Assembly: GCA_934501535.1 (NCBI GenBank)
Contig: CAKSUM010000002.1
Coordinates: forward strand, 124,001-188,000
Origin: an uncultured Clostridia bacterium
GTDB lineage: Bacteria > Bacillota > Clostridia > UBA1381
Direction of reading: 5' to 3'
DNA length: 64,000 bases
A program made the position numbers and the translations under genes. The notes under the pieces are model-generated. The model saw only the letters and a program-made list of their open reading frames with translations, was not told where the DNA came from and ran no database searches. Of this stretch, positions 1 to 7,737 are shown piece by piece. The stretch's first letter is position 1. Every line of letters begins with the position of its first letter.

Positions 1-393
1 GAGCTTATTGATAAAGAAAAGATAATGGAAGTATATAAGTGGTTCCACGGTGAGGATATGCTTCGTGCGCTGTATAAGGAAGGCATGGCAATCCCGTATG
101 ACTGGGATATTGTTTCGGACGTAACATTGGAAAATCCGGCAAAGGGCTGGGAATCCTTCTGCAAACTTGCGGAGGAAAGCAGAGTTGCGCCGCGTGAACC
201 GGGTGTTGATATAAGCGGCGAAAAGGGCGCAAAGGCGGTATTCCTTGATGAAATCTGGACGGGACAGACAAGTGTTGACGATGCATGCGCAGCACTGACG
301 GAAAGATATAATAAGGGATTGGAGCGCAAACTGGCGCAGAATACAAATATTGACCTCAACGATTATATCGTTAAGGATTGGTTTGATAAATAA
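1..393 (+). CDS. Sugar ABC transporter substrate-binding protein, C-terminal part (5' end outside window)
   Basis: The reading frame is open from the first base, so the gene begins upstream of the window; about 130 C-terminal residues are present. The sequence is a soluble, tryptophan- and acid-rich tail of the kind that ends family-1 extracellular solute-binding proteins, ending in VKDWFDK. The assignment rests mainly on context: two CUT1-type permease genes follow, the first only 28 bases downstream behind a GGAGG ribosome site. In this arrangement the lipoprotein captures an oligosaccharide outside the membrane and hands it to the permeases. No ATPase gene is in the window, which is usual for CUT1 systems that share one MsmK-type ATPase. 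The residues seen here do not define the substrate. Confidence 0.75.
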   Translation, partial: ELIDKEKIMEVYKWFHGEDMLRALYKEGMAIPYDWDIVSDVTLENPAKGWESFCKLAEESRVAPREPGVDISGEKGAKAVFLDEIWTGQTSVDDACAALTERYNKGLERKLAQNTNIDLNDYIVKDWFDK

Positions 394-421
394 AGATATA
401 TCGGTATTGGAGGAATTTTAA

Positions 422-1369
422 ATGGCGCAGCTTGCCAAAACAGATAATATGGGAAAGGCAAAGAAAAAGTATTGGGGTTCTGCGCAGGCGAAGCACGACG
501 CAAGTGCATACCTGCTCATATCCCCCATGCTGATCGGGTTTTTCGTGTTCACGCTGTATCCGATTTTGTGGGTAATTCGGCTTGCGTGGTATAATTATAC
601 GGGAGTCCCGTCGCAGACATCATTTATAGGCTGGGAAAATTTTATACGGCTGTTTACGGTTGACACTACATATTGGAGGGCGCTTTTAAATACTTTTCTG
701 CTTGTTATCTGCAAGCTGCCCATTGAGCTTCCGTTAGCGCTTATCCTTGCGGTTTTGCTGAATAAAAAGACCGTCGGAAGTAACTTTTTCAGAATTATGT
801 ACTATCTGCCGTCCGTTATCAGTATGGCGATTGTGGGAATTGTGTTTTCAAGTCTGTTCGGGTATTTCGGGTACATTAACGGACTTTTCACGAAACTCGG
901 ACTCATGAATATGCCGGTGGAATGGTTTTCGCAGAAATCTACGGCGATGGTTGTAATAATTGTGGCGTCGATATGGAACACATTCGGCATAAATGTGCTG
1001 TATTTCCTGGCGGCACTGCAGAATGTGCCGCAGGAGCTTTATGAAAGCGCCGCTCTGGACGGTGCCGGAAGATGGCAGCAGTTTACGAATGTGACTCTTC
1101 CCATGATTTTTCCGGTATTGCGTATAATTGTTCTCATGGCGCTCAACGGTACTATGCAGACATCGGAATTTATTCTTATGCTGACCAACGGTGCGCCGGG
1201 GGGACAGACAGATGTGCTGATGACGCATTTGCTGAAGAACGTAACGCCGGGGTTTGTATTATCGGGAGCAAATTTGGGGTACGGTTCGGCGATGGCGTGT
1301 ATTACAGCCATTATACTGGCTTGTGTATCAATGATGTATATGCGGCTAAGCAAAAAGGAGCTATATTAG
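422..1369 (+). CDS. Sugar ABC transporter permease, LplB/UgpA type
   Basis: A 315-residue inner-membrane permease with about six hydrophobic segments. It carries the EAA loop that contacts the ATPase near residues 205-225 (ELYESAALDGAGRW followed by FTNVTLPMI). The N-terminal tail of about 25 basic residues precedes a first membrane span near residues 28-48. This matches binding-protein-dependent permeases of the CUT1 family, which form a heterodimer with the second permease (1946-2788). The start follows AGGAGG with good spacing. Odd feature: the partner gene is separated by an intergenic block of about 575 bases made of tandem repeats, whereas such permease genes normally lie a few bases apart. 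Confidence 0.93.
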   Translation: MAQLAKTDNMGKAKKKYWGSAQAKHDASAYLLISPMLIGFFVFTLYPILWVIRLAWYNYTGVPSQTSFIGWENFIRLFTVDTTYWRALLNTFLLVICKLPIELPLALILAVLLNKKTVGSNFFRIMYYLPSVISMAIVGIVFSSLFGYFGYINGLFTKLGLMNMPVEWFSQKSTAMVVIIVASIWNTFGINVLYFLAALQNVPQELYESAALDGAGRWQQFTNVTLPMIFPVLRIIVLMALNGTMQTSEFILMLTNGAPGGQTDVLMTHLLKNVTPGFVLSGANLGYGSAMACITAIILACVSMMYMRLSKKELY

Positions 1370-1921
1370 GGGCGGATAAATTTCCGCATCTCGGGTCCTT
1401 TCGTATGGGGCGGTACACGAGTACAGCACCCATACATCAAAAACCCAATCTGCGAAAATTTCTCTCGCCCCTGGGCATGGAGGAAAATTTGCACATTTCG
1501 GGTGTTTTATATGTGGAGGAGCACGAGTGCGGCACTCACACAACAAAAACCTAATCTGCAAGAGTTTCTCTCGCCCCTAAGTGTGGCGGAGAATTTGCAC
1601 ATCTCGGGTGTTTTGAATGTGGAGGTACACGGGTACAGCACTCACACAACAAAAACCTAATCTGCAAGAATTTCTCTCGCCCCTAAGTGTGGCAGAGAAT
1701 TTGCACATCTCGGGTGTTTTGAATGTGGAGGTACACGGGTACAGCACTCACACAACAAAAACCTAATCTGCAAGAATTTCTCTCGCCCCTAAGTATGGTG
1801 GAGAATTTCCGCATCTCGGGTCTTTTCGTATGGGGCGGTACACGGGTACAGCACTCACACAACAAAAACCTAATCTGCGAAAATTTCTCTCGCCCCTAAG
1901 TGTGACAGAGAATTTTGCACA
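1370..1921. repeat. Tandem array of about five 106-bp units between two permease genes
   Basis: The landmark TCTCTCG recurs at 1461, 1567, 1673, 1779 and 1886, giving periods of 106, 106, 106 and 107 bases. The middle units are nearly identical, while the first and last share a variant block (TTTCCGCATCTCGGG with CGTATGGGGCGG). Within a unit, GAGAATTTGCA near the left and TGCAAGAATTTCTC near the right are imperfect inverted copies, so each unit could fold as a long hairpin in RNA. The array begins immediately after the first permease stop and ends just before the ribosome site of the next gene. Short open frames inside it repeat with the unit and have no ribosome sites, so it is treated as noncoding. 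Confidence 0.9.
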
Positions 1922-1945
1922 GTAAACGTTTGAAAGGAGATAATT

Positions 1946-2788
1946 GTGAAAAAGTCGGGTAATATATTGATATTTCTCATTTTACTTACAGTATGCGTTC
2001 TGACCGTGTTTCCGCTGATATACACGGTATGTGCGTCATTCAAGAGTAATGCGGAAATCATGACGTCGGCGGCGTCGCTGTTTCCGAAAAAATTTACTCT
2101 GGATAATTACAGTCAGGCGCTGAAGTCGGACAGCTTTCCGCTGCCGCTTCTGACGTTCAACAGTACATATTACACGGTCATATGTGTAATACTTGCGCTG
2201 CTGAATTCATCAATCGGAGGATATGTATTTTCGAGAGGACATTTTACGGGTCAGAAAGTGATATTCGGCATATTTACATCGCTGATGTTTGTAAATCTCG
2301 GCGGAGCAACAACAATTCCGCTGCTGAAAATCATAAACGGAGTAGGACTTTCGGGATCGCTGTTCGGACTGCTGATTGTAAAGGTATTCGGCATAAACAT
2401 TGTATCGATATACCTTGTGCGGAGTTATGTTGAAACGATACCGAAAGAAATAGACGAAGCGGCGACGATAGACGGCTGCGGATTTATAAAAATTCTGTTT
2501 ACCATGATAGCGCCGCTGTTAAAGCCGGTGCTGGCAACGGTTGCGCTGCTGTCATTTCAGGGCTCGTGGAACGAAACCATCATGCCGGTAGTTTTCACGC
2601 TGTCAAATCCGGCGCAGAGAACGCTGAGTGCCGGATTATATGCTCTTAAAAGCTCGGGCGGTGCCGCGGCGCAGACAAATCTTATGATGGCAGGCTCGGT
2701 TGTATCCATGATTCCCGTAATTATCGTATACGCCTTTGCCAACAAATATTTTGTATCGGGATTGGCAAGCGGTGCGGTTAAAGGGTAA
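1946..2788 (+). CDS. Sugar ABC transporter permease, MalG/AraQ type
   Basis: A 280-residue membrane protein starting at GTG behind AAAGGAGA (1933-1940). It has six predicted membrane spans and the EAA loop near residues 165-185 (IPKEIDEAATIDGCG). It ends in the typical short C-terminus VKG of this permease subfamily. It should pair with the 422-1369 permease to form the channel of a CUT1 oligosaccharide importer. The substrate is not evident from the permease, but the surface glycosidases downstream suggest a plant or host glycan fragment. Confidence 0.93.
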   Translation: MKKSGNILIFLILLTVCVLTVFPLIYTVCASFKSNAEIMTSAASLFPKKFTLDNYSQALKSDSFPLPLLTFNSTYYTVICVILALLNSSIGGYVFSRGHFTGQKVIFGIFTSLMFVNLGGATTIPLLKIINGVGLSGSLFGLLIVKVFGINIVSIYLVRSYVETIPKEIDEAATIDGCGFIKILFTMIAPLLKPVLATVALLSFQGSWNETIMPVVFTLSNPAQRTLSAGLYALKSSGGAAAQTNLMMAGSVVSMIPVIIVYAFANKYFVSGLASGAVKG

Positions 2789-2857
2789 CAGGACAGACTA
2801 TCGCTCAATATTGCGCATAGAATCAGGGCTGCTTTGGGGCAGCGGAAAGGATAATAT

Positions 2858-5497
2858 ATGAAAAAGAAATTAATTGCAGCATTAATCGCGCTTTCATGTC
2901 TGCCGGCAATTCCGCCGGCGATGGCTGCCGCGGCTGACGCTGTTTTTGACGATTTTGAAAGCTATGACATCACGGAGGGTGCTCCGTTCACGGGAACGGG
3001 GACGAGGATAAATGATAACTGGAGCATCTTAAATGGCGGCTATAACAATAATATGCGTGTGTCCGTCAAGGATTATTCCGGCAATAAAAAGCTTGCGGTT
3101 AACGGTTCGGGCGGCGAAGGCGTGATAATTTATACCGGTGACACAAGCGGCATAACCGGTGACGCAGTTATGGAGGCAGATATGAAAGTGACCGACTGGA
3201 ACGGAAGAACCGGACTGCGCTTTCTGATGTCATCGGACGGAAAATCATATTATCAGCTGTATGCGAAAGAGGGAGCAAACGTAATTCTTTCAAAGCATGT
3301 AAACGGAACTCAGCAAAGCAGCGTTGTCGTAAAAGAAGGCTGGGGCACAGAGGGCTGGGCGCATATCAAAATGGAAATGAAAGACTCCAAGCTGACTCTG
3401 TACTATACCAAAGGTACAACAACAAAAGTAAAAACCATTGAGGACGATACACCGCTGACCGCGCAGGGCAGCCTGACAACATGTGCATTTTTGGACGGTC
3501 AGAATGAGAGTGTATTTGATAATTTTTCATATAAAAAGTATGACAGCTACATTGACGGACAAACCGAACCGAATTCGGTATTTTACCGCAATGCGGCATA
3601 CGGCGCCGCGGCGTCGGGCGGAGAGTACGCTCTCGATACCGCATGCCGCGTAAGAAAAGTGCAGCTGTATTCCGATGCCCCGTCATCGCTTGCCGGCGCG
3701 CAGATTATACTGAAAAACGCCGATGGCGCTGTAAATATGGCTGATGTGGCGGCGGAAAATATAACCGCATTCGGCGCGGAGCTGCTGAATACGGCAACCA
3801 AGGACGAATACACTGCCGTTGAGGTGCGGACTTCGGCGGAAATTACGCAGCTTAAGGCATTTACCGATATTGAAAATAATGCGGAATTTACATATGCGCC
3901 GGGCGCAAACGAATATTTGGCGGAGTTTGGTGCGCATTTTAAGGACGGTACGGCGGTGTGGTCAAGCTCGGACGATACAATTCTGTCGGTTAATGACGGT
4001 GCGCTGATACCTCACGCAAAGGGTAATGCCGATATAAGCGTGACGGACGGCACAACAACCTACACTGCAAAAATCACGGTTCTCGGTGAGATAGATACCG
4101 CAATCGAACAGGGCAGGATTGACGAATATATTCTTGCCAAAAAACCGATTGTTGACGGAATAAATAATGCAATCCGCAGCAAAAATGTTCAGGATATTGA
4201 AACGGCGCTGGGTACGCTGTCCCAAATATTCGATTTCAGCTACGAAAGAGTGCGTGCGCTGTCTTCCGAACAGCTGACAAAGCTTGCCGCAAGAATGGCG
4301 GAATACGCACCGTTCTGTGCAGAGGACGGCTCGTATACCGTTGACGATTTGCTCGCGCTGATGGATACCGTCTATCTTGAAATCAAGGTGGGGGATATGT
4401 GCGGAAAAACCGCACAGGAAATTGAAGAGGCAATACTTGCCGGGAATGAAGAGTATTATAAGTTAAACCTGACAAAAACGGCGTGGAAAACCTACAAGGC
4501 GAACATTTGCGCGGCGCTTGCGAACAGGGAGTACAAAAGTCATGCCGATTTGACAAAGATATTTAACGATACTTCGGTAATGACGGTTTATGCAAATACG
4601 ATTTCAGCCGACCTCATAGGGGCAATGCTGACGGAATATGCGGCGGAAATAGGCTACAATACGGCGCACTATAATTCGATAACAAACAAAGTCGCGCTGA
4701 ATGAGGCGCTTGTGCAAAATAAAGCGGCTCTCACTTCGGCAGAATTAATCAGAAATTACATTGATACCTACACAGCCCCGGCACCTACACCGGTTCCCGT
4801 AAACCCGGGCGGAGGCGGCGGAGGCAGCGGCGGCGGAAAGGTAAGCACGCCGGGCGGAGCAATCGGGTCAAAGGTGACGGTGCCGAACCCTACGCAAAAG
4901 CCTGCGGAGGAAATTGAAGAAGAAAAGAACAATACCTATCTCTATACCGACTTAAACGGAACGCACTGGGCATATGACGCGGTAAAGGCTTTGTCGGTGC
5001 TCGGCGTTATCAAAGGCTATGAGGACGGGAGCTTTATGCCGGAAAAAACGGTAACACGCGGAGAATTTGCGAGAATGTTAGCGTCTATGTTCAGGCTTGA
5101 GGCAAATGCGCCGCAGGAGGGAGAGGAACAAAAGTTCCCCGATGTGGATAAAAACGCATGGTATTGCGCGAGTGTTGACGCAGTTTATGATAACGGAATT
5201 GCATGCGGCGACGCAAACGGCAATTTCAACCCGGAGAGTGAAATTTTGCGTGAGGAAATGGCTGTTATGATAAACCGTATTATTGAAAATAAAGGTCTTA
5301 ATGTCAGCGAAAAGAACACCGCGCCGGTATTCGGCGACAGCGCCGATATTTCGGACTGGGCATACCGCGCAGTAATAAAGCTCGGGACGTACGGCATAAT
5401 TTCCGGCGATGACAGCGGCAATTTCCGCCCTCATGCCGGCGTGACGCGCGCGGAGGCGGCACAGGCGCTGTCGCTCGTAATGCAGCAAAAACAATAA
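2858..5497 (+). CDS. Secreted SLH-domain surface protein with N-terminal jelly-roll-like module
   Basis: An 879-residue protein with a signal peptide (about residues 1-26, cut near AAA-DAVFDD). Residues about 28-225 form a beta-rich module opening with VFDDFESYD and containing RFLMSSDGKSYYQL, resembling LamG/concanavalin-like sugar-binding folds. A motif of the same kind recurs in the 1563-residue protein at 40598. A Bacterial-Ig-like segment (about residues 335-410) and a helical region follow. A glycine-rich linker lies at about 650-665, then three SLH domains (about 690-879) with HWAYDAV, FPDVDKNAWY and ISDWAYRAV signatures. SLH domains bind pyruvylated cell-wall polymers, so the protein should sit on the cell surface, perhaps presenting glycans to the next enzyme. 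No catalytic motif was recognised. Start supported by AAAGGA at good spacing. Confidence 0.85.
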   Translation: MKKKLIAALIALSCLPAIPPAMAAAADAVFDDFESYDITEGAPFTGTGTRINDNWSILNGGYNNNMRVSVKDYSGNKKLAVNGSGGEGVIIYTGDTSGITGDAVMEADMKVTDWNGRTGLRFLMSSDGKSYYQLYAKEGANVILSKHVNGTQQSSVVVKEGWGTEGWAHIKMEMKDSKLTLYYTKGTTTKVKTIEDDTPLTAQGSLTTCAFLDGQNESVFDNFSYKKYDSYIDGQTEPNSVFYRNAAYGAAASGGEYALDTACRVRKVQLYSDAPSSLAGAQIILKNADGAVNMADVAAENITAFGAELLNTATKDEYTAVEVRTSAEITQLKAFTDIENNAEFTYAPGANEYLAEFGAHFKDGTAVWSSSDDTILSVNDGALIPHAKGNADISVTDGTTTYTAKITVLGEIDTAIEQGRIDEYILAKKPIVDGINNAIRSKNVQDIETALGTLSQIFDFSYERVRALSSEQLTKLAARMAEYAPFCAEDGSYTVDDLLALMDTVYLEIKVGDMCGKTAQEIEEAILAGNEEYYKLNLTKTAWKTYKANICAALANREYKSHADLTKIFNDTSVMTVYANTISADLIGAMLTEYAAEIGYNTAHYNSITNKVALNEALVQNKAALTSAELIRNYIDTYTAPAPTPVPVNPGGGGGGSGGGKVSTPGGAIGSKVTVPNPTQKPAEEIEEEKNNTYLYTDLNGTHWAYDAVKALSVLGVIKGYEDGSFMPEKTVTRGEFARMLASMFRLEANAPQEGEEQKFPDVDKNAWYCASVDAVYDNGIACGDANGNFNPESEILREEMAVMINRIIENKGLNVSEKNTAPVFGDSADISDWAYRAVIKLGTYGIISGDDSGNFRPHAGVTRAEAAQALSLVMQQKQ

Positions 5498-5516
5498 AGA
5501 AAGGAATTTTTCGTGA

Positions 5517-7691
5517 ATGAAAAAAATATTGGCTTTTATTCTGTCTGCCGCAATGCTGACGGCGATCCCGGCATATGCGGAAACGGAGCAGCAGGTTCCG
5601 CAGATTAAAAATGAAGAGGACAGCCACGAATCGGATAAAGATATATATGACGTAAAAATGATAATAAATCCGGGGAATGTTATCCGCGAGGCGGATCACG
5701 GACTTTTGGGAATGGGCAGCGGATGGAGTGTCGAAAATTCATATCTCATGGAAAGTACAAGCAGCACGGAATTTAATTCTCAGTTTAAAAATCTGATGAA
5801 GAAAATCACCTGCTATGATTCCACGAGAACCTCCGGCGCGGAGCTTTCGCATTTTAACTGGAAGGCGTGCATCGGCAAATACGGGGACAGAAAGAATGCA
5901 AACATCGAAGGACACAACTATTACAGCTTGCAGGGCAGTCTGAACTTCGGACCGATAGAGTGGTTTAAGTCGGGAATGGCGATGAATCCGGACTGCAAGT
6001 TTATAGTGGGTCTGAACGTAACCGACGATACGCTGCAGAATAACCTGGATTATGTTGAATTTTGCCTTGGCGACGCGTCAACCGAATGGGGCAAAAAGAG
6101 GATTGAGCAGGGACTTCCCGACCCGATAAACGTTGCCGCGTTTGAACTGGGCAATGAGGTTGACTGGAAGGGGGTGCACAAAGAGCCTGATTACGAATTG
6201 CTGAACAGCTATCTTGATAAAGCGGAGGCGATTATTGACGGGGCAAAGGAAAAGTTCCCGGAGGCGAAGTTTATTGTCTGCGGCAAGACCTATCCGCTTG
6301 AGGACGATATAGACTTTATGGGCTGGAAATACTGGCACATAGGTATCGCGGAAAGGCTCGGACACAAGGTGGATTATATATCCCATCACGCATATTATGA
6401 CGGTCAAAGACTTGCTCATATCGAGAAATATCTTGATAAAATGCAGGAGGAAATGCAGGAAATTATCGGTGATGACCACATTAAATTCTGTTTTACCGAG
6501 CAGGCGAAATGGCCCGACCAAGGGGATGTCAGCGGCTGGAATGCCGATTCCTTTGCGCTTTCGGGCTGTCTTTCCACGGCGGAATTTTTAAACAGAATGT
6601 ATCAGCGCACCGACACAGCATATGCAAGCTATTTCAACTTTGTTGACGCCGGAGCGTGGGCTGTTATCAAGCAAAAAGACGGTAAACTGTACCTTTTGGG
6701 ACCGCAATACATGTATAATATGTATCAGGATTGTCTGGGCGAGCGAGTTGTTGAAAGCTCGGTTGAAAGCGACACGGTTTTTGCAACTAAAACGGAAAAT
6801 GATTGTAAGTTTACGGCTCTGGCAACCGTCAGCGGCGACAGGGAGCTGAAACTGATTTTGGTAAACAAGTCCGATAAAATGAAATTTAACATTAACTTTG
6901 ATTTCGGAGGAAACAGCTTCACGTTAAAGGAAGAAACGGTTTTCACCGCGCCGGATTTGTATTCGAGAGTGCTCGATGACAGCACCGAGGATATTTTCAC
7001 CACAACCACTGCCGAGAAGAATGAACCGGGCGTTACAAGTTATGTCATGCCGGAAAAAAGCGTTGTGGGTCTGACGCTTGTTTCGGACAGGAAAATCGGT
7101 TCCGGCTCGCAGAATACCAAGGTTACGTATGACGGCGAGGAAAACTTCAGCGATTTGGACTTTAAGTGGTACGCGAACGAAGTCAATCTGCTTGCAAAGG
7201 ACGGCGTAATAAGCGGCTTCGGCGACGGAACTTTCCGCCCCGAAAACGGTATCACAAGAGCCGAATTTGCGTCGCTTTTATGCAATGCGCTCGTAAAGGA
7301 AAAAAGGGACGGACAAAAGATTTTTGATGACGTAAATCCCGGCGACTGGTATTATGACGCGGTGTATAATCTGTATGCGGAGGGGTATATCCGCGGAAAA
7401 AGTGCGCACATGTTTGCGCCGCAGGACAATATTACGCTTGAGGAAATGTTTGCCGTCATTGCAGGGATAAACATGGCAGGCGGCACATACGAGCCGGCGG
7501 AGGCTGAATATTTAAGCGGCTTTGCGTATGCCGATAAAATTTCGGACTGGGCGAAAAGTGCGGTGTGCTTTGCGGTAAAGAACGGTTATGCGGACAGAAT
7601 GTATGAAAACGGTCAGCTTGATGTAACAAGGAATGCAACGCGCGCGGAGGCAGCCGTCATTCTTTACAGACTGATTGAGAACGCAGGTTAA
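5517..7691 (+). CDS. SLH-anchored glycoside hydrolase, clan GH-A-like fold
   Basis: A 724-residue protein with a signal peptide (residues 1-21, ending AYA). The catalytic region spans about residues 45-420. FELGNE puts a candidate acid/base at Glu214 and FTEQAKW a candidate nucleophile at Glu328; together with YISHHAYYD between them this is the layout of clan-A (beta/alpha)8 retaining glycosidases such as GH39, GH51 and GH79. A beta domain follows (about 420-530), then three C-terminal SLH domains (about 540-724). It is a clear relative of the protein at 10476-13019, which lacks SLH domains. The exact GH family and substrate cannot be set by eye. It lies 19 bases after the previous gene with AAAGGA before the ATG. 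Confidence 0.8.
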   Translation: MKKILAFILSAAMLTAIPAYAETEQQVPQIKNEEDSHESDKDIYDVKMIINPGNVIREADHGLLGMGSGWSVENSYLMESTSSTEFNSQFKNLMKKITCYDSTRTSGAELSHFNWKACIGKYGDRKNANIEGHNYYSLQGSLNFGPIEWFKSGMAMNPDCKFIVGLNVTDDTLQNNLDYVEFCLGDASTEWGKKRIEQGLPDPINVAAFELGNEVDWKGVHKEPDYELLNSYLDKAEAIIDGAKEKFPEAKFIVCGKTYPLEDDIDFMGWKYWHIGIAERLGHKVDYISHHAYYDGQRLAHIEKYLDKMQEEMQEIIGDDHIKFCFTEQAKWPDQGDVSGWNADSFALSGCLSTAEFLNRMYQRTDTAYASYFNFVDAGAWAVIKQKDGKLYLLGPQYMYNMYQDCLGERVVESSVESDTVFATKTENDCKFTALATVSGDRELKLILVNKSDKMKFNINFDFGGNSFTLKEETVFTAPDLYSRVLDDSTEDIFTTTTAEKNEPGVTSYVMPEKSVVGLTLVSDRKIGSGSQNTKVTYDGEENFSDLDFKWYANEVNLLAKDGVISGFGDGTFRPENGITRAEFASLLCNALVKEKRDGQKIFDDVNPGDWYYDAVYNLYAEGYIRGKSAHMFAPQDNITLEEMFAVIAGINMAGGTYEPAEAEYLSGFAYADKISDWAKSAVCFAVKNGYADRMYENGQLDVTRNATRAEAAVILYRLIENAG

Positions 7692-7737
7692 ATTCCGCGG
7701 AATTTTGAATTTGTGAAAGGAGTTAAGTAATACCGAT

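Noticed and set aside
1370..1921. Possible CRISPR array
   Set aside because: The repeats are contiguous 106-bp units with no unique spacers, and no cas genes are near.
1361..2061. Minus-strand reading frames repeating with the array
   Set aside because: They follow the repeat unit, have no ribosome sites and run against the operon; best seen as a by-product of the repeat.
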